Source: Angiostrongylus vasorum
Taxonomy: Eukaryota; Nematoda; Chromadorea; Rhabditida; Metastrongylidae
Assembly: GCA_018806985.1 (NCBI GenBank)
Contig: JADANN010000108.1
Location: forward strand, 2,418,001-2,482,000
DNA: 64,000 nt
Direction of reading: 5' to 3'
Under the pieces are notes generated by a model. The model searched no databases. It was not told where the DNA came from and saw only the letters and a program-made list of their open reading frames with translations. The position numbers were made by a program, and so were the translations under genes. Of this stretch, positions 33,139 through 46,311 are shown piece by piece (position 1 is the first letter of the stretch; the number at the start of each line of letters is the position of its first letter).

Positions 33139-35000
33139 ATGAAATGTTTCTTGGAATACGCGATAATATTGAAGTGGGCAGTCGGTGACTTTACGAAGAC
33201 AGCTTTGGCCAAGAAAATCGATCACGCCGAACAACGAAAGATACGAATCCGACGTTTATGGTTGAAAAACTGTGAAACAATGTCGGCTTTAAGAGTCTTC
33301 GCCATCTACGTTCTAACGTCAAGGTATGATGAAGACGGGGTGGAAGTGTTCCCTACGGACTTGCACGAGTTCTACAGAGAGCAGCATACTTTATTGGAGG
33401 TCAATGATTACTCCGACTTTCAGACTGCACAGAGTGAAAGGTCTAGAAAACTTTGCAGATCTAAGGATTAAAATGGAAAAAACAGGAGAAGTGACTGCAT
33501 GAATTGAAAGATGATGATCAAAAGCATGCATTACAGCTCACAATTCCAGAAGCCTCACTATCATCGTTGCACGTGGGAGTCATTCGACCGAGAGTAAGGA
33601 TAAGAGATAAAGCTCTCGGAGTTGCTCAATCTCTAAGCGATGCGCCATGCATTCATTCAATTTCATTATGCATCGTTTGGATGTTACGCAATGCATATCT
33701 GGCCTTTATAATGATTTGCGGTGGGCCACCGATGTATCGAGAGTCAGTGCTGCTATCCTCCCAAACAAGTCTGGTACCAATTTGCCGACCACGTAGAGAT
33801 GGAAGGTTTGGTAAGCTATGAACGCTGGGATCGATTCCACGTGTGTATTGCAGGGCGCCACCGACCACTGCGCCACACACGCCCTTCGAGTGTGAGTACC
33901 ATAATGAAATAGACCACACAATAGTAAATCAATGGTTTTGCCTATTCAGAGTTACAGTTGCTCCAAAATTACACAGAATCATTTCATCGCCTCCTTTGCG
34001 CGTTCCCTTCTTTGTGAAAGGGAAGGAAACCCGTTCCATAAATCGGGATTTGTTCAGACCACTAGATGGCTCCTGAGAAGATGCCGCTCTTGCTATTATT
34101 ACCATTGCGCCATTCTTACACTGTTTATTAACACTGATAAAGAACGCGACTTGCTTTGTCCAACTCTACTTTAGTGGTAAGAAGGGTTAGGGTTCCACGG
34201 TTAGCAAAAGACCCCTTTGCTGCAGAGAAGCGGTGAGAGATGACCCTGAGGGAAAGAACAGCAGAGGCACGGTCTTAAGGTGCAGATGTTCGGAACATCA
34301 TTCTTAACGATTGTCAAGGAGGTTGGATGTGTTCTCCCAGCCGCTTTCTCTTCCAAGCGCCAATATGCTACATCATCGATGAGAAAAATCACAACGCCCA
34401 GACAGGACTAGAACATCTGAAAAAATCCCCTACTAATCCTTATCAACAGGCTGGCTAGCTTGCTTGCTCACACGTTACTTATCAGAAAGCGGGGATTTTA
34501 ATAGTGGAAAACGAGCAAAACGTTATTGTTGCACAAGAAGGAAGACCCATACAAAATCGGCAACTATATTCCACTAAATCTGCTATCTGTCTTCTACAAG
34601 CTCTTTTCTCTAGTGCTCTCCAGTAGGATTTACAGAACACTGCACGAAGGTTAGTCATGCATGGAAGCATCTTTTCGAAAGGATTCTTTCATACCATACA
34701 GCCCATCCGTTCAATAAAGAAACTAAATGAAGCATTGCGAGAATACAAGAAAGCGCTTTGTCTCTCAAGAAATCTCGGTTATTTCCGATACCCCCATTTA
34801 CAAATGGTGGAATAAATATCTCAAAATGCTCCAGCCACGTATACCTAGGTGGGGACGTCAACATGATGAACAACGTGGCTGTACAGCCTAGAAGAGTGGA
34901 ACAGAGTTCTTGGAGAGCTGACAAGAGAACTGAAGAGGCAATGAAGAAGACAAGGTATAGTAGAGCTGCGTGCTCACCATTCTTCGGAAAATAGTCCCAG
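33139..35000 (+). mobile_element. Decayed RTE-type non-LTR retrotransposon, + orientation
   Basis: Pieces appear in element order. The endonuclease middle comes first (ALRVFAIYVLTSRYDEDGVEVF, here split as ALRVFAIYVL and SRYDEDGVEVF, then EFYREQHTLLEV; 33280-33400). Its end follows (IDHTIVNQWFCLF, 33910-33960). An RT start appears at about 34545-34650 (KIGNYIPLNLLSVFYKLF then RIYRTLHEG). A late RT fragment is at 34790-34970 (CSSHVYLGGDVNMMNN). It is homologous to the relic at 18.1-20.5 kb. Multiple frame changes; dead. An F1 repeat splits it at 33605-33888. Confidence 0.75.
33605..33888 (-). repeat. F1 tRNA-headed SINE-like repeat inserted in the second RTE relic
   Basis: Minus-strand copy: tail AAAGCTCTCGGAGTTG, core TGGTACCAATTTGCCGACC, head GCGCCACACACGCCC. 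It separates two parts of the endonuclease domain, so it is younger than the retrotransposon copy. Confidence 0.8.
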
Positions 35001-35403
35001 CCTGCCTTCATATAAGCTTGGAAAGTTATGTTAAATAAGCAGAACGAAGGAATAGTGTTACTCGCGTTACTGAGATATCAAGCGAAACACAAGATTACCA
35101 CTCAGTCAATGATAATTTTTATCCACGAACTTCCTAGAAAAATATATGGTGCTTTTCATATCCCACGAGCTATGAGCTTACTGGGCAACTCTGACGCGTC
35201 ACCAAGATAAATGGAAACTTTACCAGTGTAATCTTGAATCAAGCCATCAATAACATTAATCCTGATGATAGAGGCTGTTGTGATTTCACTATAATAGATA
35301 AACTTGTCTCGCACGAATTCAGCGATAGAAAATTGGAGTGGGCATTGCCTTTGGGTAAAGTTACGGTAAAGCAAATTATCTCAGTGTCAAGCAGTCACAA
35401 ATT

Positions 35404-35495
35404 ATGGATATTTTTTCTTTGATAAGCTTACACAAGGTTGATAAACAGTTTTTTATTCGGCCAGTGTTTCGATATCTTCGTCTTCATCAGAGTCA
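35404..35495. mobile_element. Half copy of the 43.9 kb type MITE
   Basis: TTTCTTTGATAAGCTTACAC, then AAGGTTGATA and TCTTCGTCTTCATCAGAG match the left arm of the element at 43933. The right arm is absent. An AATAAA on the minus strand (35450-35455) lies inside it, about 165 bases past the stop of the MUA-3-like gene, so it may supply that gene's poly(A) signal. Confidence 0.55.
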
Positions 35496-35617
35496 ACAAA
35501 TCATATGTTCAACCGAATGGATCGCGTGTTCAACTATCGAGGATAATAAAGCGTTTGGAGGATTTTTCAAGACTCGCTTTGTTTCGTTTAACGTCGAACA
35601 CTGTAACCACTTATATT

Positions 35618-36513
35618 TCATACCTCACTGAAAGCAGCATCATGTGAACATTCGGAATTCCTCGTTGCATACGAGGATTCACCAATGAACGATGAACGTG
35701 TCGCCCCACTCTCTCCATGGGACGAGGTATGTTCAGAAGGGTAAACGTAGGACTCAGCTGTAGTAGTCACCACATTTCCCGCGTTATCAGTTGTTGTAGT
35801 AGTTTTGATTTCCTTCGTGACTACGTCCGTGATCACCTTTCTTTCAATTTCCTCCTTGATAGTGTATTCGCTGGATCCGTCGGACATGCTATCGGAGGAG
35901 TCATTGAGTCGTCCGCCTCCTCCGAGCAAATGAGCACGGGGAATCCTAACAACACCATCACAAAGATAATGTTCCAATCTTGATAAATCCACATTCTTGC
36001 TTGTATCCACTACACCAGCGCCTACCTTTAATTTCGCCCGCGGAATTCCAATATCGGGGTAATATTCATGACCTGCGGCACTGTGAGCTGAGAACTCGGC
36101 CCCACTTTCGGATGAAGATGAACCTTCTAACGTGGACCACGGCCATGCACCGCCTCTTCTATAGACGAACGGTGCACCACCAACAATTCCACTTCCCTTG
36201 AAACAGCGGCATTTTGTGCAGAAATACAGTAGACAGCAGAGTGTAAGCAAAAGGAATAGCAGGGCAAGAAGTATGAGCAGCACCAATGATGCATTTGATG
36301 GAGCAACTTGGCAATATTCTCCACTCCATCCTTCGGTACAGATGCACGTGATGTTGTTGGTTTGGGCGTTATGTACGCAGTCTCCATGGGAATTGCACAG
36401 ATCACAAAGGAGTGCTCCGCAGACTCGACCCGGTTCGTCTGGGTTGCCATCAATATAGCCCTCCGGACACTTGCAAGTGTAGCCTATTGGGCGGTCGATA
36501 CATTCAGCCACAC
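35618..36513 (-). other. mua-3: Last exon of the MUA-3-like gene: EGF end, transmembrane helix, cytoplasmic tail
   Basis: The exon starts after TTTTTAAG, completing GVAECIDRPIGYTCKC with the previous exon. It holds the rest of one EGF module and a second short one (CDLCNSHGDC...CICTEGWSGEYC). A hydrophobic stretch (LVLLILLALLFLLL, about 36255-36290) is followed by a Cys-rich juxtamembrane piece (CTKCRCFKG). The tail is Ser/Thr-rich with DGSSEYTIKEEIERKVI and ends AAFSEV with TGA at 35618-35620. A filaggrin-like, intermediate-filament-linking tail is described for this family; I see only the composition. Confidence 0.85.
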
Positions 36514-39500
36514 CTTAAAAATGTATATTACGGTAGAAATGAGAAGAGATAAATTTAACTCAAACATTTTCCAACCCAACTTTTCGTAAGATCCAACAGA
36601 GAAATTTGCACTCGTGGTAGTGCAAAAGGACTTAAACTGTCGACTTGAATCGAAACAAGATGTGGCCTTTTGTTATTGGCTAAATACCGCCCAAAGTGAA
36701 GTTTCCCGCGCAGTGATAGGTCCTACGATGGTCTAGTTAGCATGCGGTGAGAGCAGGGTTATGTGGGCAATACGATCCATCCAGTACGCCGAATTATTTA
36801 TTTGTGTTAGCACTTGCCCTTCTTTTTGTGGAACGATTAAAACACTGAATGTGTCTAAGAAACGAAATCTAGCAACAATTCGGCCATTACGTCTATAAGC
36901 TTCACCTAGCCATGAAACTTATTTACGACGCGGATTTTTTTCAACGAATATTGCTTCGCAAAACAGGAAAACCTTTCTTTATAATGCGTAAGCTGGGTTG
37001 TGAGGGTACATGCAAATAGGGGATCGCGGTGGTCACTCTGTTCATTGATTTGATTTGATAAGCAAGGAGCTTCAACTATACCTGAGCAGTTTGTGAGCCC
37101 AAGAGCACATTCGTTGACATCCCTCACATGCATACAGAGAGTGTCATCGCCTAAACCTAGCATAGTGCGGCGATCACTCTTCCTAATGTCTGTAAATCCG
37201 GGGTCACAACGACACTCGGCTTGTTGTTCCATATTCTTGCATGTGGTGTTCGTTGGACAGAAGTTCACATCGCTACAGTAATCGAGCACACATACGGACC
37301 CCTAGAAAGAAGATTTACGACGAGCTAAAAAGGACTGCACTTAAATATACCTAGTATTCTTTCGACTGCACAAAAAATAATCACCAATCAAATACAGCCG
37401 ACAATCTTAGGTGTTCTAGCGGTGAACCTTTGTAAAAGGACCCACAAAACTAGAATGCAGTGGAACCCCTCTAATGTCAAGAAAACTTGCAATCAAAATT
37501 TCGAATTTGATGCTCAGCAGCATGCGACTGTTTTCTATGTTTTTCAAAAAGGGGAACCTGGTACGGCTCCCAGCGGTGAAGCGTCCGAGTAGGAAGGGAG
37601 ACATTCGCATTTGTACAGATGCTCGAGATCCACACATCGCGCATTTTCAGAACATTCATTGTTCTCCTGAATACACCATTCTTTGGAAGGATTAGCATAA
37701 TTTCACTCATGCTCAGCAGTTCATAAAGAGAAAAGTAGCTTCTCATTTTCAAAGAGGTCAGACGTCGCCTTCTCTCAGTCATAGTCACAAAGAGGTCGAT
37801 GCAAACCACGCGGTTTGGTGCAGAGTCAAACGATCAATCACGAGTAGAGAGTGTACAATTAGATTAGGGTTGGAACCAGAATTAGCAATTAGCAAGTTAA
37901 AGACACACATCTCTCCACACTTAGGTTGGCAACAGATCTACAGAATACAACACTGTAAAAAAAAGAAAATGGCATCAGTAAGTGATTAGGTTAATGTGAC
38001 ATGTTACGTAGTAAATTCATTGAACCTTTTTTCTCGCACTCATTGAATCCAAAGGTGGGAATGCATCTCTTTCCTGGGTCCGAAGGATTGAGTTCACGGA
38101 AACCTGGACTGCACTCGCATCGGTACGTTCGTTCAGTGACGTCGATGCAAATCCCCCTTCGGATGGCAGTCGTTCTAAAACACAAATTTTCAATTGAAAT
38201 GGGAGGACAGCCCTGATTTCTTTTTTTCACTATTTGTTTTTGCCTAAAAAATTGTCAATATGAAATAACCGTCTTCAGGATGGAATAGCATATTTACAAA
38301 GTAGGGAGAACATCTCTAACCTTGAAGCACGGGCTGTACGGGTTTGGTTGGTAATCATTCAGATAGAGACCACTGTCGCCAACTTCGTATCCATTGCGAC
38401 CAACGATGTAACGGACAAGATCGTAGTACACATCCGACGGGATTCGCACGGCTCCTGAAAAATGTTGCCATCAGACAACGTTGAAAAACGTCCACATTTC
38501 TGCTATCGAATCCCAGTTGCAAACAAGATTCCAGGTTGTTTATAGAGTTTATTGGTACAACCTACACCAATAAATTTCCACTAAGACCTGGCGAACAGAG
38601 GAAGTCGTACATCGCATCCTTTTCAAGAGATGAATACTGATCAGCATATGCTTCAGATTTACTAACCACTATTTCTGATACTGATGGGACCAATTCCCCA
38701 CGCCCCTTGCCCACCAAGCCTTCTACCCCTCCAGGGGTCGGCAAATTGGTGCAGACTTGTCTGGGAGGATAGCAGCACTGGCTTGATACATCGGTAGGCC
38801 ACCGCCAGTCATTGTAAAGGCCAGATATGATGAAGTCGAATGCACGGCGCATCCCTAAGGAATTGATCAACGACGAGAGCGCTTGAACCTTTATCCTTTA
38901 TTTCTGCCCACAATATAATCGTGGGAAATCAGCCATACCATCTTTAGTTTATTTACCACAATCAAGCGCAAGGAGGTATCTTTTCACTGATCGTTGTTTC
39001 GTATAACAGTGACTCAATAAAGTTAACTCAACTTTAGAGATGAGATGAACCTTAACGTTCTTCCTCAGAATCCTTGTGGAGAAATCCAGCAATAATACCG
39101 GTGGAATCCAAATTCAACGGAATTCGTCCCTTTCATTGATGCTTCGTTTAACTAGCAACCCCTCATTAATGAAGAATTGATGCAGAGGGTATGTAGTTGA
39201 GGATAGCAGAAAATTACTCTTGTGCCGCTGATTCAACTTTGGTATACTTCCAGTAAGGGCGCATGTGGCGCAGTGGTTGGACGCGCCACTGCAACACACA
39301 CATGGAATCGATACCAGTTCCCATGGCCCACCAAGCCCTCCATCCCTTCGGGGGTCGGCATATTGGTACCAGACTTTTCTAGGAGGATAGCAGCACTGGC
39401 TCGACACATCGGTAGGCCATCGTGAGTCATTGTAAAGGACAGATATGCATTCAGTCACCTCCAACGATACTTAATGAAGTCGAATGCTTGGCGCATCAGG

Positions 39501-42500
39501 GGATCGATCGACGCCGAGAGCTTTAGCTTTTTATACTTCCAGTTTAAAACATGCTGATTGGCATTGACGATTTATTCAGCGCTGGCCAAACGGATGTCTT
39601 CAGTTATATGATGGCAATATTAGCTTAGAGTGGTGGAGTTCAGGTATCAACGATGTCACAAAACTCATTGTGGAACCGTTGGGAAGGAACTCTTTGGTTG
39701 GCTAAGATCCATTGTCTACCGTGTGACACGCAGTCTTCTAGTTTATCAGATACATTCCCCAATCACTTATTCTACTCAGTTGATCTCGAATTTATAGACA
39801 CGAAAACAAAATTTAGATATAAAAAACGTCAAATAGATGTTTTGCAGTAATAAAATGCATTTGTCAAGATGTCGTACACCACGACGGACAGCTTGTCCAA
39901 CGCCGTAAATTGGGGATTTGGAGTACAGAGAACAGCAAACCCTCGCTCAAGTATTGGTTCCTGTTTTTGATATGCTTGCCCCAGATAGACCAACAATTAA
40001 TTTTTGTACTACCCGCCTTTCACATCTACTGTGTCGATCGGAACAGTTCCCACATTCGAATTGTCTCCTCTCATCCATCACCAACGAAGATCTTCCAACT
40101 TTTATGGTTAGCTTCAGCTGCTGCTTGAGGATTTGTTACATCGTGAATATTGTAAAATGCTGGTCGAGTCGATTCTTCCTGGTCATGATATTGCGAAATT
40201 TTTGAATTCTAGGGTCAGAGTCACCTTGTGCACCGTAGGTGGTGAACCTGTTTCCATGCGGATGGACCAACCTACCCAGGACTTGGTTCGCCTGCTCCCG
40301 GCTCTCCAAGCCTTCCACGCTTCCAGCACCGCGAGGTTGGTACTGTACTTGTCTAGGACAAGATCACTCCCATCCATGCCACACAGAAACACCTCAGCGC
40401 GGCTATCTAAGGACTCGAGGGATAATCGAGTCGATCAGCGTTCAACGATATTCTCAATTAGGATCAAAAAAATGCTCAAGTAGCCACACGCAAAAATTGT
40501 TCGAAGGCCTTCGTTAACAGTGAAAGCGAGGAAGAGAAACGAATGTAGTAACCTTTGGGATCCCCACAACGTGATATCATGTAATGATGTCGGGTCATGC
40601 AAGAAATAACAAATAAAGAGTTACCTTTTACAAAGTGTACAGTAGTATTGAAGAGTAGTCCAGTCTCCCAGCTGGCGTTCATCACCTATAAAATTACATT
40701 ACCAGTTAGAGTGAAGAACACTCGAAGGACGTCAGTTACCCTGGGATTGACGATTTCGTTCACATCGGCTGCCACAAACGCATTCCGCAGAGCGGTGTGC
40801 GGATAGCATTGAGCTATTCCTTGTTCGTAGTCACGCGCGTACGACTGAATCAATTTCTTTTTTTCTCAAAATTTCTTTGAAAAAGGAACGTTCCTAGAGA
40901 GAGGAATGTGAAATCTGCCACAGAGTCTACCAAGTATTGAAAAATCATTGTTCGTACTCTTTCTAACTGTACCAACACACCTTGTATACGATGTCCATGG
41001 GGTTAGCAAACGATTCGTTGTAGATGAGATTGTTGTGTTCCTTCCTGATCACCAACAATGGCACGTTCCACGACTCAACGGCACGGCAAGGCTGCGTTAA
41101 CTTGACTCGCCGCATCCCCACCGGACATCCGCAAACTGAGCCGGCGATGCAGATCTGTAGAATCCGCATCGTACTACTCACAGATGGCCAACATTACGGT
41201 TTCCCATTCTCCCATTTCTGTTCTTATCGCCATTTATTCATAGAAAACTCGATCCTATATTTATAAATATTGGGATTAGGCTCCTCCCAACGGATTAGCG
41301 CCTCATTGTGGGTGGGATGTGTTCCTGGGTGTCAGGGTACGACGTACGGCGGGGAAATTCATCCCCCTGGCAGGATCTTCCAAGCTTAGAAGGAGTTCGG
41401 CGTTTTCAACAGGAAGCCTAGCTAAGAGCGAACCAATACCAGGATCCACCGCTGTCCTGGTATCAAACTAGTTGCATGGTGACAAATCTCCCTGCGATCC
41501 ACAAGGGCTGCGACTGCCTGTGGTGGTGATGACTTGGGGTAGATTTTGGCCAGGCTGACGTCGGAATTCCAGGAAACGACTATGGCTAAACCAACAAATC
41601 TCCCAAAAGTGGGGACTATGCTGGGGCCCGCATAACCATTGAGGACGAGCCATTCAAGTATCAGGTAAGTAAGTAAGGGATTAGGGTAAGATCAGCATTG
41701 TAAAGCGAATAAATTTGAAGTCACAGTGTTCTAGAATACTGATATTATCAGAAAAGCAAGAAAAAAGTTGGTTTAGAAATGTTTTCAACACTACTGAAAC
41801 TAGTTCACGGTGTATGAAGACACGCGATTTAGAAATTTTTGTTATATTTGTAAAAGGAAGGAATGAGAAAGATCTATAATGATCGTGAGGATGTCGATGA
41901 ATGAGCAATAACAATCAAAGAAATTTAAGCAGTCGTGGAGTTCTGAATAGTAAGTGATAGATGGAATGACATGGAACGTATACCTCGCCGAGTTCAGCTT
42001 TGCAAACGCTCCCTCCACACTCTCCAAGCGACTCCTCCGCTCGGCACGGATTTAACAGCTCGCTGTCATCAGCAACACGTAATGACTGGCCGCCTGTGAT
42101 GTAAAAATAGAATGCTATTTTTTGTTTTGACCAGGACTTTCTCATTCTTCTTTCTTTTTTTTTCTTCTTTTCACTCCTCTGTTTCTTCTAAACATCTCTC
42201 GCATGTACAGTGCAGCTATTACCAAAGAGAATCTGCGCTATGAGATGGTGCACGTAACAGAGACGATACTTCACGTCACCCCTACAGTAGTTCAGGCTCC
42301 CACCAACCAATTAGTCCGTTAGTACGTTGAAGCGAAGCCATCATCTGCTTCCATAGCTCGCATTTATCGACTGGCTGTGTCTTCGACGGAGTCGTCTGGA
42401 CATCGTACTTGAAAAGCAATCCATCTGGCCATGAGCTGAAAGGGATCGATTCATTTCCTAAAAATAAACAACAGTTTCTTAAGTCACGATTTTTTCTATG

Positions 42501-45500
42501 ACTAAAGAAAGCTTCGCGGCTCCCTACGAGGCAAATATATGGAAAGTATCAAATCTAAAAGAAAACATTACCTGTTCACTGTCTTTGGATGAGTGATGTA
42601 CTGGACTTTGGTGTTCACGTATCGTGGAGCGTATGTCGTACCACCAAACGTTCTAGCCATGTCTTTCTGAAGAGGTTTTGAATAAGGGAAAAGGACCACT
42701 TCTTGAGAAAACTGGAGTTCTCTTCGAACTGCAACTTGTAGTACAATGGTCTAAGCTAGCGCTTATCATCACATCAAATTCTGAAAGTAACTGTCTGTAC
42801 CTGGAATATGTCAACAATCTCCACGTAGGAAGGACTTTTGGATGAACCGTACTCGCTAGAGTAAAGCAGTGGACGATGATTCCTGCTTACTACACGGATC
42901 TGCAGCGGCGTCTGTTCAATACTCTCACATCTGCAAACATTCTATGAGGTTATGTAGGAATCGAGACAGGAACGACTTGTACCTTCCGGTGGCAATCGAT
43001 CTGCCCTCTCCAGGACGACATCCACAATGTGAACCGCTAATGCAAACTTCTGCCATTGAGAGTTTGCAGAATTCCCTTCCGCATGGAAGACCTTGATCAA
43101 GTGGGTGCGTCTGCACAGGAGCTACGGTGACTTGCTCGATCTTGTGATCGACCTAAAACACACAGTAGAGAGAACTGAAGTTTGTATCCCAGCGATAATT
43201 CCAAAATTCTACCTGGAACTCGAGACAGACCCTTCCTGGTTCTTGTGGATTTGGTGATTGGTCGTAATAACCTTCGCGGCAGCTACATATGTAGCCGTCG
43301 TCCAGGTCTTGACAGTCAGCATTTCGGTCGCAATTGTTCAAACTGTTGTCGAGACACTCATTCAGCCGGCATACACGTCCGGGATGACCTATCGTACATT
43401 TATGAGCGACGCAAATTTATCGGGCAATACACCTAAAGCCTCACCTGCAGGACTTTCATCTTTATACGGGTGCTTGCACTTGCATTCATATCCACCCTCT
43501 CGATCTATGCATACGGCATTGCGGTCGCAGTCGTTGAGATTCGGCGAATCGCATTCGTTGATGACTATAAAGGTTAGTTGGAACTCGTTTTACTGACGTT
43601 CTATATATCAGACTCACTGTATGAGCATCGGGTTCCCGGATGGCTAGGATCGTTGTCGTGGTAGCCTTCACGACAACGACATTCGTAACCGGTTTCTTTG
43701 TCAATGCATTCAGCGAACCGAGAACAGGTGTTCAGTGACGGATTCCGACATTCGTTCACCTGCTTCACGCCTAAAAGTGGCTAAAAGTATTTCCCGCTTT
43801 TCCTGCTGATAGGGCTTCGAACACATTAATTGTATCCGTGCGAAGCAGAGCGTACAATAAAGAGAAAACACGGCAAAAATTCAGGAAAGGAAACACTTCA
43901 CCATCAAGTTTTTTGGCTTTCTACCTCACATATGCATTCTTTCTTTGATAAGCTTATACGAGGTTGACATATAACCTTAATTCGGCTAACGTTTAGACAG
44001 CTTCGTCTTCACCAGACCATCGACTCGGATCATCGGCTCTGATGAAGACGAAATCGTCGAAACGTTAGCCAAATAATGATTATATATCAACCTCGTGTAA
44101 GCTAATCAAAAAAGAATGCGTATTGACTAGTCGTACTGAACTTAAAGGAAAGTCGGTTTTGAAATATCTATCATAGTTTGGTGACTGTTACACCACTTGC
44201 TCGCTCCTACTTCATCAACAGTTTCCCAGATCTATAGAATCTGATGGGATTTGTCTTAATAACTAGACTTTTCTAAGTACTTGCTTTATGGTTCATTCAC
44301 ATATCACTAAGTTATAACAAGACTATTACAGCTTAAAAAGTCATGGTTACAGTTTCTGCGGGCGTTAACGAATCAGCAATGAACTGCTGTTATCGCGAAT
44401 TTATGAACCGCTGAGTGAGGTAGAGCATGAAAGAAACATTTTGGAAGACTTACAGAGACGCCCTGGTTGCTTGCTGTCCGGTGATTTGTCGATAGTGTTC
44501 ACCGGGCACCGGCATGTATAGCCATCTCGCTTATCCTCACAAATCGCCAGCCCGTGGCAATTGTTCAACGACCGATCGAGGCATTCATTAATCTGCAACG
44601 GACTATATAACGCAGTACGTCACCAGAAGTTCCGAGAGAACCTCGAATTTTTTCGTACAAGAGCGTGATGAAACTGTAATGAGGATAATCTGTTCCGATT
44701 GTCTCTTAAGGCATCATCCAAACAATGAAGATACTGAAAGGTCGATTCATCGGCAGGCACCACAAAACCAACCCGAACCTACCATTTCTACGCACACGCG
44801 ACCAGGTCGGTTGTTTCCATTCGGCGACTTGTCGATATATCCGTCGCGACATTTGCATGTGTACTTTTCAGGACCGGACACTTCGCTGCAGATCGCAGCC
44901 GGGTGGCAGTCGTTCTGGCTGTAATATTTTAAAAAATAACTTCTAGTGTAAGTCAACCAAGCAGTATGAGACATACATAATCGTACCATTTAATAAACGA
45001 TAAGTGTGGAGGCCATGAGACATATATTTTTCAGTCTCTAAATTCTACTGTAGAATTTAATACTTTCGCAGCTCGCCTTTGGATACTTGGACTGCCCGTC
45101 TTCACTAGTTGTGTGGGCCCTGGCATAACCTCCGTTTTTCGGAGTTTTACTGGTTTAGCTACTGTAGTTCCCTGGAGCCCGAGGTCAGAATGCCAAAGTC
45201 TGCCCTAGGTCGTCGCCACAACAGGCAGTCGCCGCTTTTGTGGATCAGAGCGAGATTTGCCACCATGCGACTTTGATGCCAGGACAGTGATGGATCCTGG
45301 TACTGGTTTACTCTTAGCTGGGCTTCCTGGTGGAAACGCCGAACTTCATCTCAGCTAGAAAGACCCTACCGGAGGGATCAATCCACCGCTGTACATCGCA
45401 CTCAGATACCCAGTAACACATTCCAGCCAGGATGACGCGGTGAACCGTTGACACGTTGCAGCTGGACAACAGCGGAAAATACAAAACTCATGCATACCTT

Positions 45501-46268
45501 TCGAATTGGTCTACCTTGGTTTCAGCACAAACCTATCTCGACTTCATGGGTTCTGTGGTACTCTACAAGAAGTGGATAGCAATTTTCAGCCATTCTGGGT
45601 AAGGTTCGCAGCGTTATTAGTCCAAACCAGTAATTTTTCTCACTCACGAACTCCTTATTCAGGAATTCACAAGCGGAAAAACTCAGTTGACTTAATTCCG
45701 AACTGTTGGAAGCACATTGACCCTTACCAAGCTATCTCTGAAAGCTTCACTGCAGATGAGCTACCGTCATTTTCGCTCTATTGGTAGGCAACCATTCGTG
45801 AAAAAATTAAAGAATCATGTTCAGGTTTTCACAGCTTCCAAAGAAGAATTGCATTCCTAAGAGGAAATAGGAGGAATTCCTAGGAGCTATTTTTCACATT
45901 TTCATTGCTGAAAAGCAAAGGACTTTCTCCGACTTCTTGGGAAAATAGTGCTTTCGCGGCATTTCTTCTTCGCTTGGATTGCTTCAGTACAAGATTAATG
46001 TGCTAACAGTCGTTCGGAGAAATGCGAATTCCAGGCTTAACATTGTGAAGATTTTCGGAATTTCATTGTATTTTCCAGTCGACACCTTTTTGCCGCGTGT
46101 GATACTGTTCTTTGTTGACAAGACTACAGTTCTAGATTCAATGCCTTATATAGAAGAAACAGGGAACCCCATCTGTCTTAGCGCTAATACGGAGATCCTA
46201 TTGGTCCGCACTCAGTCCTCTGTCCGCCACATATGGTGGCTTTACTCCCACTAGCTCGATGATCAGGT

Positions 46269-46311
<43 letters not shown>

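Larger units (their letters stand above)
38321..41154 (-). other. mua-3: MUA-3-like gene: second SEA-type region
   Basis: Exons 40981-41154, 40740-40844, 40625-40685 and 38321-38454, all in phase. They begin with a short cysteine module (ICIAGSVCGCPVGMRRV). A long cysteine-poor segment follows: SWNVPLLVIRKEHNNLIY, AQCYPHTALRNAFVAADV, TGLLFNTTVHFVKG and VYYDLVRYIVGRNGYEVG. The alternating strand-helix content and the absence of cysteines suit a SEA module, as this receptor family has at this place. Two F1 repeats, an F4 pair and short unknown sequence fill the 2.1 kb intron at 38455-40624. Confidence 0.7.

Noticed and set aside
35182..35374. Minus-strand exon (DGLIQDYTGKVSIYLGDASEL before GTAAGC)
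   Set aside because: One good donor and a protein-like frame, but another frame is equally open. No partner exon with matching phase was found.
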